Shown here: positions 1 through 7,989 of the stretch, in pieces
Layout of the letters: each line of letters starts with the position of its first letter
Numbering within the stretch: the first letter of the stretch is position 1
From: Micromonospora sp. WMMD1102
Lineage (GTDB): Bacteria > Actinomycetota > Actinomycetes > Mycobacteriales > Micromonosporaceae
Length of the DNA stretch: 64,000 bases
Assembly: GCF_029626265.1 (NCBI RefSeq)
Contig: NZ_JARUBN010000001.1
Location: 7,505,001-7,569,000 of the forward strand
Reading direction: 5' to 3'
Notes under the pieces: generated by a model
Database searches by the model: none
The model's input: only the letters and a program-made list of their open reading frames with translations
What the model was told of the DNA's origin: nothing
Program-made: the position numbers and the translations under genes

Positions 1-768
1 GCCGTCACTGGCCAGCAGCCTGCGACGGCTCGTCACCAGTACCAGCGCACCGGGCGCGGACGGCAGCAACGGTTCGATCTGGTCCCTGCTGCCGGCGTTG
101 TCCAGGACCACGACAGTCCGTCGGCCGCCGAGTTCCGCCCGCCACAAGGCGACTCGATGGTCGAACTCGGGTGGGATCCGGCTCGCCGGTACGCCGAGTT
201 GCCGTAGCAGTGTCACCACCGCATCGGCCGGATCGACCGGCCTGGCCGCGCTGTGCCCGTGCAGATCGATGAAGAGCTGCGCATCCGGGTACCGGTCACT
301 GAGTGCGGCGGCTACGTGTACTGCGAGGGCAGTCTTCCCGATGCCCGCCATCCCATCGATAACCTGGATCACGGGTGCCGCTGGGTCCGCTCGTCGCACC
401 GCCTCAACCATCCGCTGGACGGTCTCGGTCCGGCCGATGAGAGCAAGAACGGGCCGAGGCAACCAGCGAGTCGGTAGTACCTGCTCAGCACCGCGCCGAG
501 GCGCCGGAGAAAGGCCAGGTTTGGCTGGCCCGGCCAGGACAGGCAGGGTTTCCTGCCGCAGGCCGGCTGTCGGAAGATCCCGATTCGCGACCGCCGAGGC
601 GGGGGCCGTGTCCGGCCACAGCTCGTCGACCAGCTCCTCCAGGGTCACCAGCCGCCCCGGACGCGTCGCCAACATCGCCAACACCGCATGCTGCTTCGGC
701 GGGCCGAGGGGCAGCGACTCTCCGTCGACGTGGACCTGTAACGGCCCGAGAAGCCGAACCTCGATCAT
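1..768 (-). CDS. SARP/AfsR-like regulator with NB-ARC ATPase domain, 3' end outside window
   Basis: The minus-strand frame is open from an ATG at 768 to the window edge (256 codons, incomplete). Residues 1-60 resemble the start of the winged helix of AfsR/SARP activators (MIEVRLLGPLQV, PKQHAVLAML, LEELVDELWPD). The frame then passes through a short proline-rich linker straight into an NB-ARC/STAND ATPase region with a P-loop GMAGIGKTALAV near residue 140 and a Walker B strand TVVVLDNA near 220. In known family members the wing, the recognition helix and a BTAD domain of about 150 residues lie between these parts. Here they are absent with no frameshift. AfsR relatives activate secondary metabolism genes, but whether this copy can bind DNA is doubtful. 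The C-terminal repeats, if any, lie to the left of the window. Confidence 0.75.
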   Translation of the reverse strand, partial: MIEVRLLGPLQVHVDGESLPLGPPKQHAVLAMLATRPGRLVTLEELVDELWPDTAPASAVANRDLPTAGLRQETLPVLAGPAKPGLSPAPRRGAEQVLPTRWLPRPVLALIGRTETVQRMVEAVRRADPAAPVIQVIDGMAGIGKTALAVHVAAALSDRYPDAQLFIDLHGHSAARPVDPADAVVTLLRQLGVPASRIPPEFDHRVALWRAELGGRRTVVVLDNAGSRDQIEPLLPSAPGALVLVTSRRRLLASDG

Positions 769-1479
769 CTACGACCCCAAGGCGTACAAAAAGGACGAGC
801 CGAACAGGTGACCCCCCGCAGTGCATCGACGGACACACAGATACATTCACCGGCGTCATTCGATGTCCGCCGGTGACGTCACACGTAGTTCGACACAACG
901 AGACAACCTTCTGGGAGCGTCGGCGGACCGCGCGGGACCGGAACCCAGGGTCAGCAGATCGACACGAAGCGAGTTCTACCAGGTCACCTGATGGAGGCAC
1001 AGCAAGTCTCGGTCGACACTCGATGCCAGTCGGGTCGAGTGCATGCCCCGTCGATCCCTACCAGACCACCATCCCTGACGACGGAGTCACTGATTCCGGG
1101 CGAGGCTCAAGCCAACCCTGGCGGGTACTTCTGGAAAGTGGGCGGCTCAGCCCCACCACGAAGGCCCCGAACTGGCGCTCTGAGTTTCCAGGATATGGAC
1201 AGAGCGTGACGAATCAGGCGCTAGTTGACTAATACTGATTATAGCGACATTTATTGTCGCTAACCGTCTGCTTCTGCCCCTAAGCTTCAACCATCGATCG
1301 AGAGCAACAAGCGACGGGGACTATTCGAACAATTTGGTTGCTCACGGACACCCCCACGTGAAGGGAGCAGGGCCGATGCGTTCCAACGACTGGTACTAGG
1401 AGATAGGACCCGTCACACAGCGCACGTCAGGTTGCTACCGTTACTGACCACCAGGGTTCGGTGACGTTGAGGAACCGAT
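769..1479. other. Divergent intergenic region, 710 bp, no gene seen
   Basis: This lies between the SARP-like gene (minus) and the GGDEF-EAL gene (plus). No open frame here shows recognisable domains. The middle, about 1210-1350, is clearly richer in A/T than its surroundings and holds an inverted repeat (1242-1262). It probably carries promoters for both genes, but no -35/-10 pair could be assigned with confidence. A TTGACT at 1225-1230 is the best single element. Confidence 0.5.
1242..1262. promoter_or_regulatory. Perfect inverted repeat, possible operator
   Basis: TAGCGACA (1242-1249) and TGTCGCTA (1255-1262) are exact complements separated by TTTAT. The repeat sits in the A/T-rich part of a divergent intergenic region just after a TTGACT element, which fits a regulator binding site. 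It is short for a terminator and has no T-run. The regulator is unknown; the adjacent SARP-like protein is only one candidate. Confidence 0.4.
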
Positions 1480-3999
1480 GTGAGCCAGGGACAGCGCCTC
1501 GACAACGAGACCGATCAGCGGCTAGTGCCGCTCCTCGGTCTCGTCGCTGTTTTCGCAGCGGTCGCGACAGTGTGGTCCGTGTTGCGGAATCCCCAGCCAC
1601 CCCGATCCACCAGCGACCTCGTGATGGCGCTGGCGCTCGTCGTTATGATCACGGTAAGTGCGAACGTGCGGGCACCGATCCGCATCCGCTCCACCACACA
1701 CGCCATTACCTGGAACGACACCGCGATCGTGATCGGTGTGGCCGTCGCGCCAACGTCCTGGGTGGTGCTCTGCACCGGAATCAGCCTCGTAATCTCAAGC
1801 CGGATCCATCGTTCATCTTTGGTTAAGACGATATTCAACGTCAGTAAGAACATGCTGGTGGCCGCCGCAGCCGGCACCACGCTGTCACTCATCGACTGGG
1901 TATGGACGCCCACCACTTTGCATCACATGATCGCCCCAGTGGCCCTGGCGTACGCCGTCGCCGCACTCGTCGACGAGATCGTCGCGATGCCCGTCCTCGC
2001 GCTGGCAGCCCGTCGGAAGATCCTCCGGCAGTTCACCTCCAACTGGGACCTCAGACTCATCGGCTACGGCGTGCGATTCGTCGTGACAGTCCTGACCCTG
2101 ATCCTCCTCCAGGTCCAGACCTGGCTGCTGGTGGCGGTGCCGCCGCTGGCGCTCAGCCTGCACCTGGCGTACTCGACGCGGGTGCGGGCGCGGGCCGAAC
2201 GGCAGGCATGGCAGGACCTGGCGCACACCACGGACGCGCTCAACGTGGTGGACATCAACGCCGTACTGCACACGGCTGTCGCCCAGGCCGCCAACCTCTT
2301 CTCCGCCGACGAGGTCGAGGTGGAGTTGCGGGCGACCGGGCGTACCGTGCGGGGCAACAGCGAGGCTGTCACGTACGACGGGCTCACCGCGGAGCCCTCC
2401 ACGGTCAACGGATCAGTCGTACCGATCGAGATGAAGGGGTACGACGGCAGCCACATCGGAATGCTGCGGCTGCGGTTCCGGGGGCCGGTGAAGCTGTCGG
2501 AGCGGGAGCAGTACACCCTGCGTACCTTCGCCTCGGCGCTCTGCACGGCGGTCCGCAACGCCTCCGCGTACGCCGAGTTGAACCGGGTGGCCGAGGAGCA
2601 CGCGCACGCCGCCGCGCACGACGCGCTGACCGGCCTGGCCAACCGGCGGCACCTGCTCGACCGGGGCGCCGAACAGCTCGGACAGCGTCGCTCCGAGGGA
2701 GTCGTCGCGCTGCTGCTGATCGACCTCAACCACTTCAAGGAGGTCAACGACACCCTCGGGCACGCGGCCGGCGACCGGGTACTCATCCAGGTGGCCGAGC
2801 GGCTGCGCACTGCCGTACACGGCGAGGACCTGGTCGCCCGGCTCGGCGGCGACGAATTCGCGGTGCTCTTCCACGGCCTGCCCGCGCCGGCGGTCGCCGC
2901 GCACCGGGCCGAGGCGCTGCTCAGCGCGCTGCACGAGCCGATCGAGCTGGACGGGATGCGGATCAGTGTCGAGGCCAGCGGCGGCATCGCGGTCGCCCCC
3001 GGCAGCGGCGGGATGACCGAACTGCTGCGCCGCGCCGACGTGGCGATGTACCAGGCGAAGCGGGCCGGACGGCGGATCGCCACCTACGCCCCGGCCCGGG
3101 ACACCGCCGACCTCGGCCGGCTCTCGCTCGGCGGGGACCTGCCCCGGGCCGTCGCCGACCAGGAGTTCACCGTCAACTTCCAGCCGATCGTCGACCTCGG
3201 CAGCGGTGAGGTGGTCGCGGCCGAGGCGCTGGCCCGGTGGCGGCATCCCGCCCGGGGCACCATCGACCCGCTGCGGTTCCTGGAGACGGTGGAGCGGTCC
3301 GGGCTGCTGCCAGCGTTCGCCGAAGCCGTACTCGACCAGTCGCTGATCGCCGTCAACACGTGGCGGGAGGCCGGATTCGACCTGCCGGTGGCGGTGAACG
3401 TCTCGCCGCGCAGCCTGCTGGACGCCCGGTTCCCCAGCTCGGTACTGGCCCGGCTGCGTGCGCACGACCTGCCGCCGGACCGGCTGGTGCTGGAGCTGAC
3501 CGAGACGTTGACGCTCAGTCAGCTCGAGGTGGTCGACCAGGTTCTCGGGCAGCTCCGGGACGCCGGCATCCAACTCGCCCTGGACGACTTCGGCACCGGG
3601 TACTCGTCGCTGTCGGTGCTGTCCCGGATTCCGGTACACGAATTGAAGATCGACCGGGGGTTCGTCACCGCGATGGAGACCTCGGCCGAGGCCGCCGCCG
3701 TGATCCGGTCCACGGTCGACCTGGGCCGCAGTCTCAACCTGAGCGTGGTGGCCGAGGGCGTGGAGAGCGAGCCGCAGCGGCGCGCGCTCTGGGAGCTGGG
3801 CTGCGTCGCCGGGCAGGGGCACCTCTTCGCCCGGCCGATGCCGGCCGCCCGGCTGCTCGCCGCCCTGCACCAGGGGGCCGGCGGTCGTCCCGGCACGCTG
3901 GCTCCCGCCCTGCACGACCAGGGCGCCGTGGTCCGGCTCTCGCCCGGCCGCCGCCCTGGCCCGCGCCGCGCCGAACGCCTGCCGCACCTGCCGGCGTAA
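1480..3999 (+). CDS. Membrane GGDEF-EAL cyclic-di-GMP protein
   Basis: An 839-residue protein whose GTG start follows GAGGAA by 7 nt. Residues 1-235 hold about six or seven hydrophobic segments. Residues about 240-370 look like a GAF-type sensor region. The GGDEF domain follows (ALTGLANRRHL near 385, intact GGDEF near 458), then the EAL domain (EAL near 583, NVSPRSLLD, ELTE, DDFGTGYSS, LKID, VAEGVE, GQGHLFARP). All motifs needed for diguanylate cyclase and phosphodiesterase chemistry look present, so it could make or break cyclic di-GMP at the membrane. The inhibitory RxxD site before GGDEF is not conserved (HGED), so product inhibition through that site is unlikely. The net activity in vivo cannot be told from sequence. 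It stands alone between two unrelated genes. Confidence 0.9.
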   Translation: MSQGQRLDNETDQRLVPLLGLVAVFAAVATVWSVLRNPQPPRSTSDLVMALALVVMITVSANVRAPIRIRSTTHAITWNDTAIVIGVAVAPTSWVVLCTGISLVISSRIHRSSLVKTIFNVSKNMLVAAAAGTTLSLIDWVWTPTTLHHMIAPVALAYAVAALVDEIVAMPVLALAARRKILRQFTSNWDLRLIGYGVRFVVTVLTLILLQVQTWLLVAVPPLALSLHLAYSTRVRARAERQAWQDLAHTTDALNVVDINAVLHTAVAQAANLFSADEVEVELRATGRTVRGNSEAVTYDGLTAEPSTVNGSVVPIEMKGYDGSHIGMLRLRFRGPVKLSEREQYTLRTFASALCTAVRNASAYAELNRVAEEHAHAAAHDALTGLANRRHLLDRGAEQLGQRRSEGVVALLLIDLNHFKEVNDTLGHAAGDRVLIQVAERLRTAVHGEDLVARLGGDEFAVLFHGLPAPAVAAHRAEALLSALHEPIELDGMRISVEASGGIAVAPGSGGMTELLRRADVAMYQAKRAGRRIATYAPARDTADLGRLSLGGDLPRAVADQEFTVNFQPIVDLGSGEVVAAEALARWRHPARGTIDPLRFLETVERSGLLPAFAEAVLDQSLIAVNTWREAGFDLPVAVNVSPRSLLDARFPSSVLARLRAHDLPPDRLVLELTETLTLSQLEVVDQVLGQLRDAGIQLALDDFGTGYSSLSVLSRIPVHELKIDRGFVTAMETSAEAAAVIRSTVDLGRSLNLSVVAEGVESEPQRRALWELGCVAGQGHLFARPMPAARLLAALHQGAGGRPGTLAPALHDQGAVVRLSPGRRPGPRRAERLPHLPA

Positions 4000-4040
4000 C
4001 CCACGGCGTGCGGATCGGCGAGTCTGCCAGACTTGCCCGC

Positions 4041-5654
4041 GTGAGTGGCACGGACGAACGGGACAGTTCCGCGGCGACCCGGGCAACGGCAGGCCGGAGA
4101 TACTGGCGTCGGGCCGACCGGGCCGCCGGTGGCCTCGCCGCCGACCTGGTGCTCTATCTCCTCTCCACCGGCTTCGCCGCGCTCACCGCGGCCACCTCCA
4201 CCCTGCTGCCGCACCGTGCCTGGGGCAGCGTCGCCGCGTTCGGCTACCTCGCCGCCACCGTCCTGGTGCTCGGACAGCTGCTCGTCCGGCGCCACCGGCC
4301 CGGCTCGCGGCTCACCGGAACCGCCGCCCGGGGCGGGACGACCGTCCTCACCTGGGCTGCCACCGCGCTGCTGCCGCTCGTCTGGCAGGCAGTCGAGCGG
4401 GTCGGCGGACGGCTCGACCGTGCCCAGGAGGAGGTGGTGGTGGTCGAGAACTCCGGCGTCCGGCTGGTCGAGCACGGCACGCCGTACCTCACCCGGGACG
4501 CCATCGCGGCGCTGCCCGGGGGCGAGCAACTTCTCGGCTACACCCCGTACCAGCCGGGCATGGCCCTCTTCGGGCTGCCCCGCGCCCTCGCCGGGACCGC
4601 CTGGTGGACGGACGCCCGGATCTGGTTCGCCGTGGCCACCGCGGTCGCGCTCGGCCTGGCGGTGCTGCTGCTGCGCCGCCCGGCAGGTCCGACGCCCGCC
4701 CACCGCGACTCGGGCCCGGCGCCCGCCCACCGCGACTCGGGCCCGGCACCGGCGTGCGGCAACCACGACAACGACAACGACAACGGCGGCGGCGGCCACG
4801 ACAGCTACCACGAGAGCAGCAGCGACAGCGACCGTCGCGCGGTGTCGGCGATCCGGGACGCGGCGCTGGTCCGGGACGCGGCACTGGTCCGGGCGGTACA
4901 GCTCGCGACGGTACTGCCGGTCTGCGCGCTGACCCTGGCCACCGGCGGCGACGACCTGCCGGTCCTCGCTCTCTGCCTGCTCGCCCTCGGCTATGCCGCC
5001 CGGGACCGCTTCGTCGGCGCCGGACTGGCGGTCGGGCTGGCGGCGGCACTGAAACTCTTCGCCTGGCCGGTCGCGTTGGTGCTGCTGGTGCACGCCGCCG
5101 TCCGGGGCCGCCGGTCAGGGCTGCGGCTGGCCGTCGGGGCACTCGGGCTGCCCGTCGTCGCGCTGGTCCCGGCCCAGCTCGTGGACTCGGCGGCGCTGGT
5201 CGAGAACGTGCTGCGCTTCCCGCTCGGACACGGCCTGGTGAGCAGCCCGGCCGCTTCGCCGTTCCCCGGCTACCTGATCGCGCAGTCGCTGCCGGCGGGC
5301 CGGGGGGTGGCCGCCGGACTGCTGCTCGCGACCGGGCTGCTGATCGCCGTCCTGCTGCTGCGCCGCCCGCCCCGCACGGCCGCGTCCGCTGCGCTCTTCT
5401 GCGGGTACGGGCTGCTCGCCGCGATCCTGCTGATGCCGTCGACCCGGTTCGGGTACCTGCTCTATCCGGTCGCCTTCCTGGCCTGGGTCCCGGCACTCCG
5501 GCTCGCCGCCACCCCGGAGCCCGATCGCACAGCCGCCACCCCGGAGCCCGATCGCACAGCCGCCACCCCGGAGCCCGATCGCACAGCCGCCGCCAGCGAC
5601 GACGCTGACCCGACACCGGCGACCATCCCGGAAATGCCGGCAAGCAGCTCGTGA
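4041..5654 (+). CDS. Polytopic membrane protein, GT-C/DUF2029-like
   Basis: Starts at GTG 4041, 42 nt after the previous stop; the open frame reaches far upstream only because of GC bias. The 537-residue product has about nine or ten hydrophobic segments and a pattern seen in actinobacterial mannosyltransferase-like (GT87/DUF2029) proteins: an extracytoplasmic loop with YTPYQPG, and later a segment LAVGLAAALKLFAWPVAL. A GT-C fold is an inference; no catalytic acid could be fixed. Between membrane segments near residue 220 lies a hydrophilic insert built from short duplications (AHRDSGPAP twice, then Asp-Asn and Gly-His runs). The C-terminus carries a threefold nine-residue repeat. Its stop overlaps the GTG of crcB, so the two are probably co-translated. 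Confidence 0.65.
   Translation: MSGTDERDSSAATRATAGRRYWRRADRAAGGLAADLVLYLLSTGFAALTAATSTLLPHRAWGSVAAFGYLAATVLVLGQLLVRRHRPGSRLTGTAARGGTTVLTWAATALLPLVWQAVERVGGRLDRAQEEVVVVENSGVRLVEHGTPYLTRDAIAALPGGEQLLGYTPYQPGMALFGLPRALAGTAWWTDARIWFAVATAVALGLAVLLLRRPAGPTPAHRDSGPAPAHRDSGPAPACGNHDNDNDNGGGGHDSYHESSSDSDRRAVSAIRDAALVRDAALVRAVQLATVLPVCALTLATGGDDLPVLALCLLALGYAARDRFVGAGLAVGLAAALKLFAWPVALVLLVHAAVRGRRSGLRLAVGALGLPVVALVPAQLVDSAALVENVLRFPLGHGLVSSPAASPFPGYLIAQSLPAGRGVAAGLLLATGLLIAVLLLRRPPRTAASAALFCGYGLLAAILLMPSTRFGYLLYPVAFLAWVPALRLAATPEPDRTAATPEPDRTAATPEPDRTAAASDDADPTPATIPEMPASSS
5505..5585 (+). repeat. Three exact 27-bp tandem repeats
   Basis: Three identical 27-bp units (5505-5531, 5532-5558, 5559-5585) encode AATPEPDRT-type nonapeptides in the cytoplasmic tail of the preceding membrane protein. 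The unit is a multiple of three, so copy-number change would keep the frame. Confidence 0.9.
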
Positions 5655-6172
5655 ACGCCCACGGCCACCCTGTCGACCCGGCCCGCCCCGTCGACCCGGT
5701 CGACCCGGTCGGCCCCGTCGACCCGGCCCGCCGCGCCGGCTCCGGCGAACCAGACGAACCCGACGAGCCACCCGCGCTGCCGGGTCGGCCCGGCTGGGAC
5801 GTCTTCGCCGCCGTCGCCCTCGGCGGGGCACTCGGCTCGGCCGGCCGGTACGGGCTGGCGGTGCTCTGGCCGCATGCCCCGGCCGGCGTACCCTGGGCGA
5901 CCCTGCTGACCAACCTCGCCGGCTGTGCCCTGATCGGGCTGCTGATGCGGCTCGTCACCACCGCCGCCGCCCCGCACCGGCTGGTCCGGCCGTTCCTCGG
6001 CACCGGGGTCCTGGGCGGCTTCACCACGTTCTCCACCTACGCGGTGGAAACCCGGGGACTGCTCGCTGCCGGCCGACCCGGTGTCGCCGTCGGCTACCTG
6101 CTCGGCACGCTCGCCGGGGCGCTGGTGGCGGTACGCCTCGGCGTGTGGCTGGCGGACCGGGTGCGGCCGTGA
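5651..6172 (+). CDS. crcB: Fluoride-specific ion channel CrcB/Fluc, first copy
   Basis: A 173-residue protein. The GTG start overlaps the upstream stop (GTGA). After a disordered Asp-Pro-Val-rich leader of about 48 residues comes the Fluc core: GGALGSAGRYGL, WATLLTNLAGC with the pore Asn, and GGFTTFSTYAVE with the conserved Phe-Ser-Thr track, in four hydrophobic helices. Fluc proteins form dual-topology dimers that export fluoride. The N-terminal leader is unusually long for the family, and the true start might be internal. It is followed at once by a second crcB-like frame, as in many Gram-positive bacteria where two subunits form a heterodimer. No fluoride riboswitch fold was recognised upstream. 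Confidence 0.92.
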   Translation: MNAHGHPVDPARPVDPVDPVGPVDPARRAGSGEPDEPDEPPALPGRPGWDVFAAVALGGALGSAGRYGLAVLWPHAPAGVPWATLLTNLAGCALIGLLMRLVTTAAAPHRLVRPFLGTGVLGGFTTFSTYAVETRGLLAAGRPGVAVGYLLGTLAGALVAVRLGVWLADRVRP

Positions 6173-6187
6173 CCGGCCCGGCGAACC

Positions 6188-6286
6188 GGCGACGCTTGGC
6201 GGGACGGCGACGCTTGGCGCGACGGCGACGCTTGGCGGGACGGCGACGCTTGGCGGGACGGCGACGCTTGGCGGGACGGCGACGCT
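6188..6286 (+). repeat. 18-bp tandem repeat array before the second crcB
   Basis: The unit GGCGACGCTTGGCGGGAC occurs five times (6188-6277; the second copy has one G-to-C change), followed by a half unit to 6286. It separates the natural overlapping start (GTG 6169, which overlaps the stop of the first crcB) from the conserved CrcB core, and the two are in different frames. Confidence 0.92.
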
Positions 6287-6293
6287 GATCTGG

Positions 6294-6650
6294 GTGGCGG
6301 TGCTGGTCGGCGGCGCGGTCGGGGCAACCGGCCGGCTCACCGTCAACTGGCTGGTGGAACGCCGGTCGCGCCCCGCGCCGTGGGCGACGTTCGTCGTCAA
6401 CGTGGTCGGCTCGCTGGTGCTGGGCCTGGTGGCCGGCGCGGGTACCGCCCTGCCGGGCTGGCTCGGCGCGCTGGTCGGCACCGGCTTCTGCGGCGCGTTG
6501 ACCACCTATTCGACGTTCGGCTACGAGACCGTGCAGTTGCTCCGGGACGGGCCGGCCGGCCACCGCCGGGCGCTGCTGAACGTGCTGGCCACCCTCGCTG
6601 CCGGGCTCGCCGCCGCTACCCTCGGCTGGTGGCTCGGCAACCACGGATAG
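6294..6650 (+). CDS. crcB: Fluoride-specific ion channel CrcB/Fluc, second copy
   Basis: The core is complete: VGGAVGATGRLTVNWL, WATFVVNVVGSLVLG with the pore Asn, and CGALTTYSTFGYE, over four hydrophobic helices, about 118 residues from GTG 6294. The start is uncertain. The frame stays open upstream through the 18-bp repeats (reading ATLGGT repeatedly) into the first crcB, with a GTG at 6081 that would overlap that gene by 90 bp. The well-placed GTG at 6169 is out of frame and runs into a stop at 6285-6287. Either translation begins at 6294, or the N-terminus was altered by repeat expansion. It is likely the partner subunit of the first CrcB. Confidence 0.85.
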   Translation: MAVLVGGAVGATGRLTVNWLVERRSRPAPWATFVVNVVGSLVLGLVAGAGTALPGWLGALVGTGFCGALTTYSTFGYETVQLLRDGPAGHRRALLNVLATLAAGLAAATLGWWLGNHG

Positions 6651-6752
6651 CCAGTCGGATTGCCGGTCGGCCGGGGTGTTTCCGGCTGCCCGGACGCGAC
6701 TTTCTGCGTGGTCTGCCAAGCGGGGCCGGCCGACGGGGCGTAAACCTGAGTC

Positions 6753-7388
6753 ATGGACGCGACCTATCGGGATCGGGCAGACGCCGGTGCCGTACTCGCC
6801 GACCGGCTCGGCTCGGTCGCCGGCGACCCCGACGTCGTCGTCCTCGGCCTGGTCCGGGGCGGCGTACCGGTGGCGGCGGCGGTGGCGCAGCGGCTCGGCG
6901 CTCCGCTCGACGTACTCGTGGTCCGGAAGCTGGGGCTGCCGGAGGCACCCGAGGTGGCCTTCGGGGCGGTCGGGCCGGGCGGGCTGCGGGTACTCAACGA
7001 GGAGATCGCCGACCGGCTGGACCCGGCGGAGGTGGAGGAGGTCGTCCGGGCCGAGACCGCCGAACTGGAACGGCGCGAACGGCTCTACCGGTCCGGCCGT
7101 CCCCCACTGCGGCTGGACGGCCGGACCGCGGTGGTCGTCGACGACGGGCTGGCCACCGGTGCCACCGCGCGGGCCGCCGTCGGTGTCGCCCAGCAGTTGG
7201 GTGCCCGACGGGTGGTGCTCGCCGTCCCGGTCGGGGCACCGCAGGCGTACGACCTGCTCAGCCGAGCCGCCGACGAGGTCGTCTGCCCGGAGCGGCCGGC
7301 CGACTTCGGCGCCGTCAGCCGGTATTACGACGACTTCCACGAGGTGCCGGATGCGGAAGTGGTGGCCGCGCTGACGGGACCTCGGTGA
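6753..7388 (+). CDS. Phosphoribosyltransferase domain protein
   Basis: A 211-residue protein with ATG start. It shows a type I PRTase fold: a VLGLVRGGVPVAAAVA loop near residue 30, VRKLGLPEAPEVAFGAV near 55, and the PRPP-binding signature TAVVVDDGLATGATAR near 130 (two acidic residues followed by the Gly-Thr loop). Such stand-alone proteins are common in actinomycetes, often near stress genes; the nucleobase substrate is not known. It is 19 nt upstream of the small zinc-ribbon gene and may be co-transcribed with it. No hydrolase or erythromycin-esterase fusion is present, unlike some relatives. Confidence 0.85.
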   Translation: MDATYRDRADAGAVLADRLGSVAGDPDVVVLGLVRGGVPVAAAVAQRLGAPLDVLVVRKLGLPEAPEVAFGAVGPGGLRVLNEEIADRLDPAEVEEVVRAETAELERRERLYRSGRPPLRLDGRTAVVVDDGLATGATARAAVGVAQQLGARRVVLAVPVGAPQAYDLLSRAADEVVCPERPADFGAVSRYYDDFHEVPDAEVVAALTGPR

Positions 7389-7410
7389 CCCGACCGGGTA
7401 CCGTCGAGTG

Positions 7411-7812
7411 ATGCAGATGACCTGTCCGAAGTGCCGTGGCGACATGCGGCAGTACGAGCGCAGCGGCGTCACGGTCGACCAGTGCACCGAATGCCGTGGC
7501 ATCTTCCTGGACCGTGGCGAGTTGGAGAAGCTGTTCGAGGCCGAGGCCAACTGGAGCCAGCAGCAGTCCCAGGCGCCACGCCCCGCGTCGGCGCCGGGCG
7601 CCGGATATCCGCCGCCTCCGCCTCCCCCGGCACCGCACCAGCCCGCCTACGGGGGTCCGAGCCACGCGCCGCCACCGCCGCCACCGCCCGGCCACGGCTA
7701 CCCGCCGGCACCGGCTCCCGCGTACGGGCAGCACGGGCAGCCGCACTACGGCTACCACGGGCACTACCGGCACAAGAAGCGGAAGGGCTTCCTGAACGAC
7801 TTCTTCGACTGA
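7411..7812 (+). CDS. TFIIB-type zinc-ribbon protein with Pro/His tail
   Basis: About 133 residues. The N-terminus has two CxxC pairs (CPKCRG and CTECRG, spaced about 20 residues) followed by IFLDRGELEKLFEAE, the hallmark of small zf-TFIIB zinc-binding proteins of unknown role. The rest is a proline-, glycine- and tyrosine-rich disordered tail ending in HGHYRHKKRKGFLNDFFD, a basic-acidic end typical of these actinobacterial proteins. A GTG lies directly before the ATG (7408), so either could start the gene. The role may be protein or nucleic-acid binding; nothing more specific can be supported. Confidence 0.85.
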   Translation: MQMTCPKCRGDMRQYERSGVTVDQCTECRGIFLDRGELEKLFEAEANWSQQQSQAPRPASAPGAGYPPPPPPPAPHQPAYGGPSHAPPPPPPPGHGYPPAPAPAYGQHGQPHYGYHGHYRHKKRKGFLNDFFD

Positions 7813-7989
7813 CCGGCCCCGCCGCCAGCGCGGTCCCGGTGCCCTGCTGGGAAGACCGGTGACCGAGTCGGCCGGCGACCGGCGTCGTCGCGGATCCCCG
7901 TGCCAGGCAACGTACCTCGCGCGTCCTCGACGGGCGGGCGGAGGAACGTCGCCGGGTGCGGGGATCCGGCATGTGCGGAGGTGAGCGGG

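Noticed and set aside
873..1232. Small plus-strand frames in the SARP/GGDEF gap
   Set aside because: No Shine-Dalgarno support, no family resemblance, and base composition unlike neighbouring genes.
2413..4086. A 557-codon minus-strand frame opposite the GGDEF-EAL gene
   Set aside because: It is the antisense shadow of a gene with full GGDEF and EAL motifs and shows only Gly/Arg/Gln-rich noise.
3999..5650. Fluoride riboswitch expected before crcB
   Set aside because: No matching pseudoknot core was recognised, and crcB starts inside an overlap with the upstream gene.
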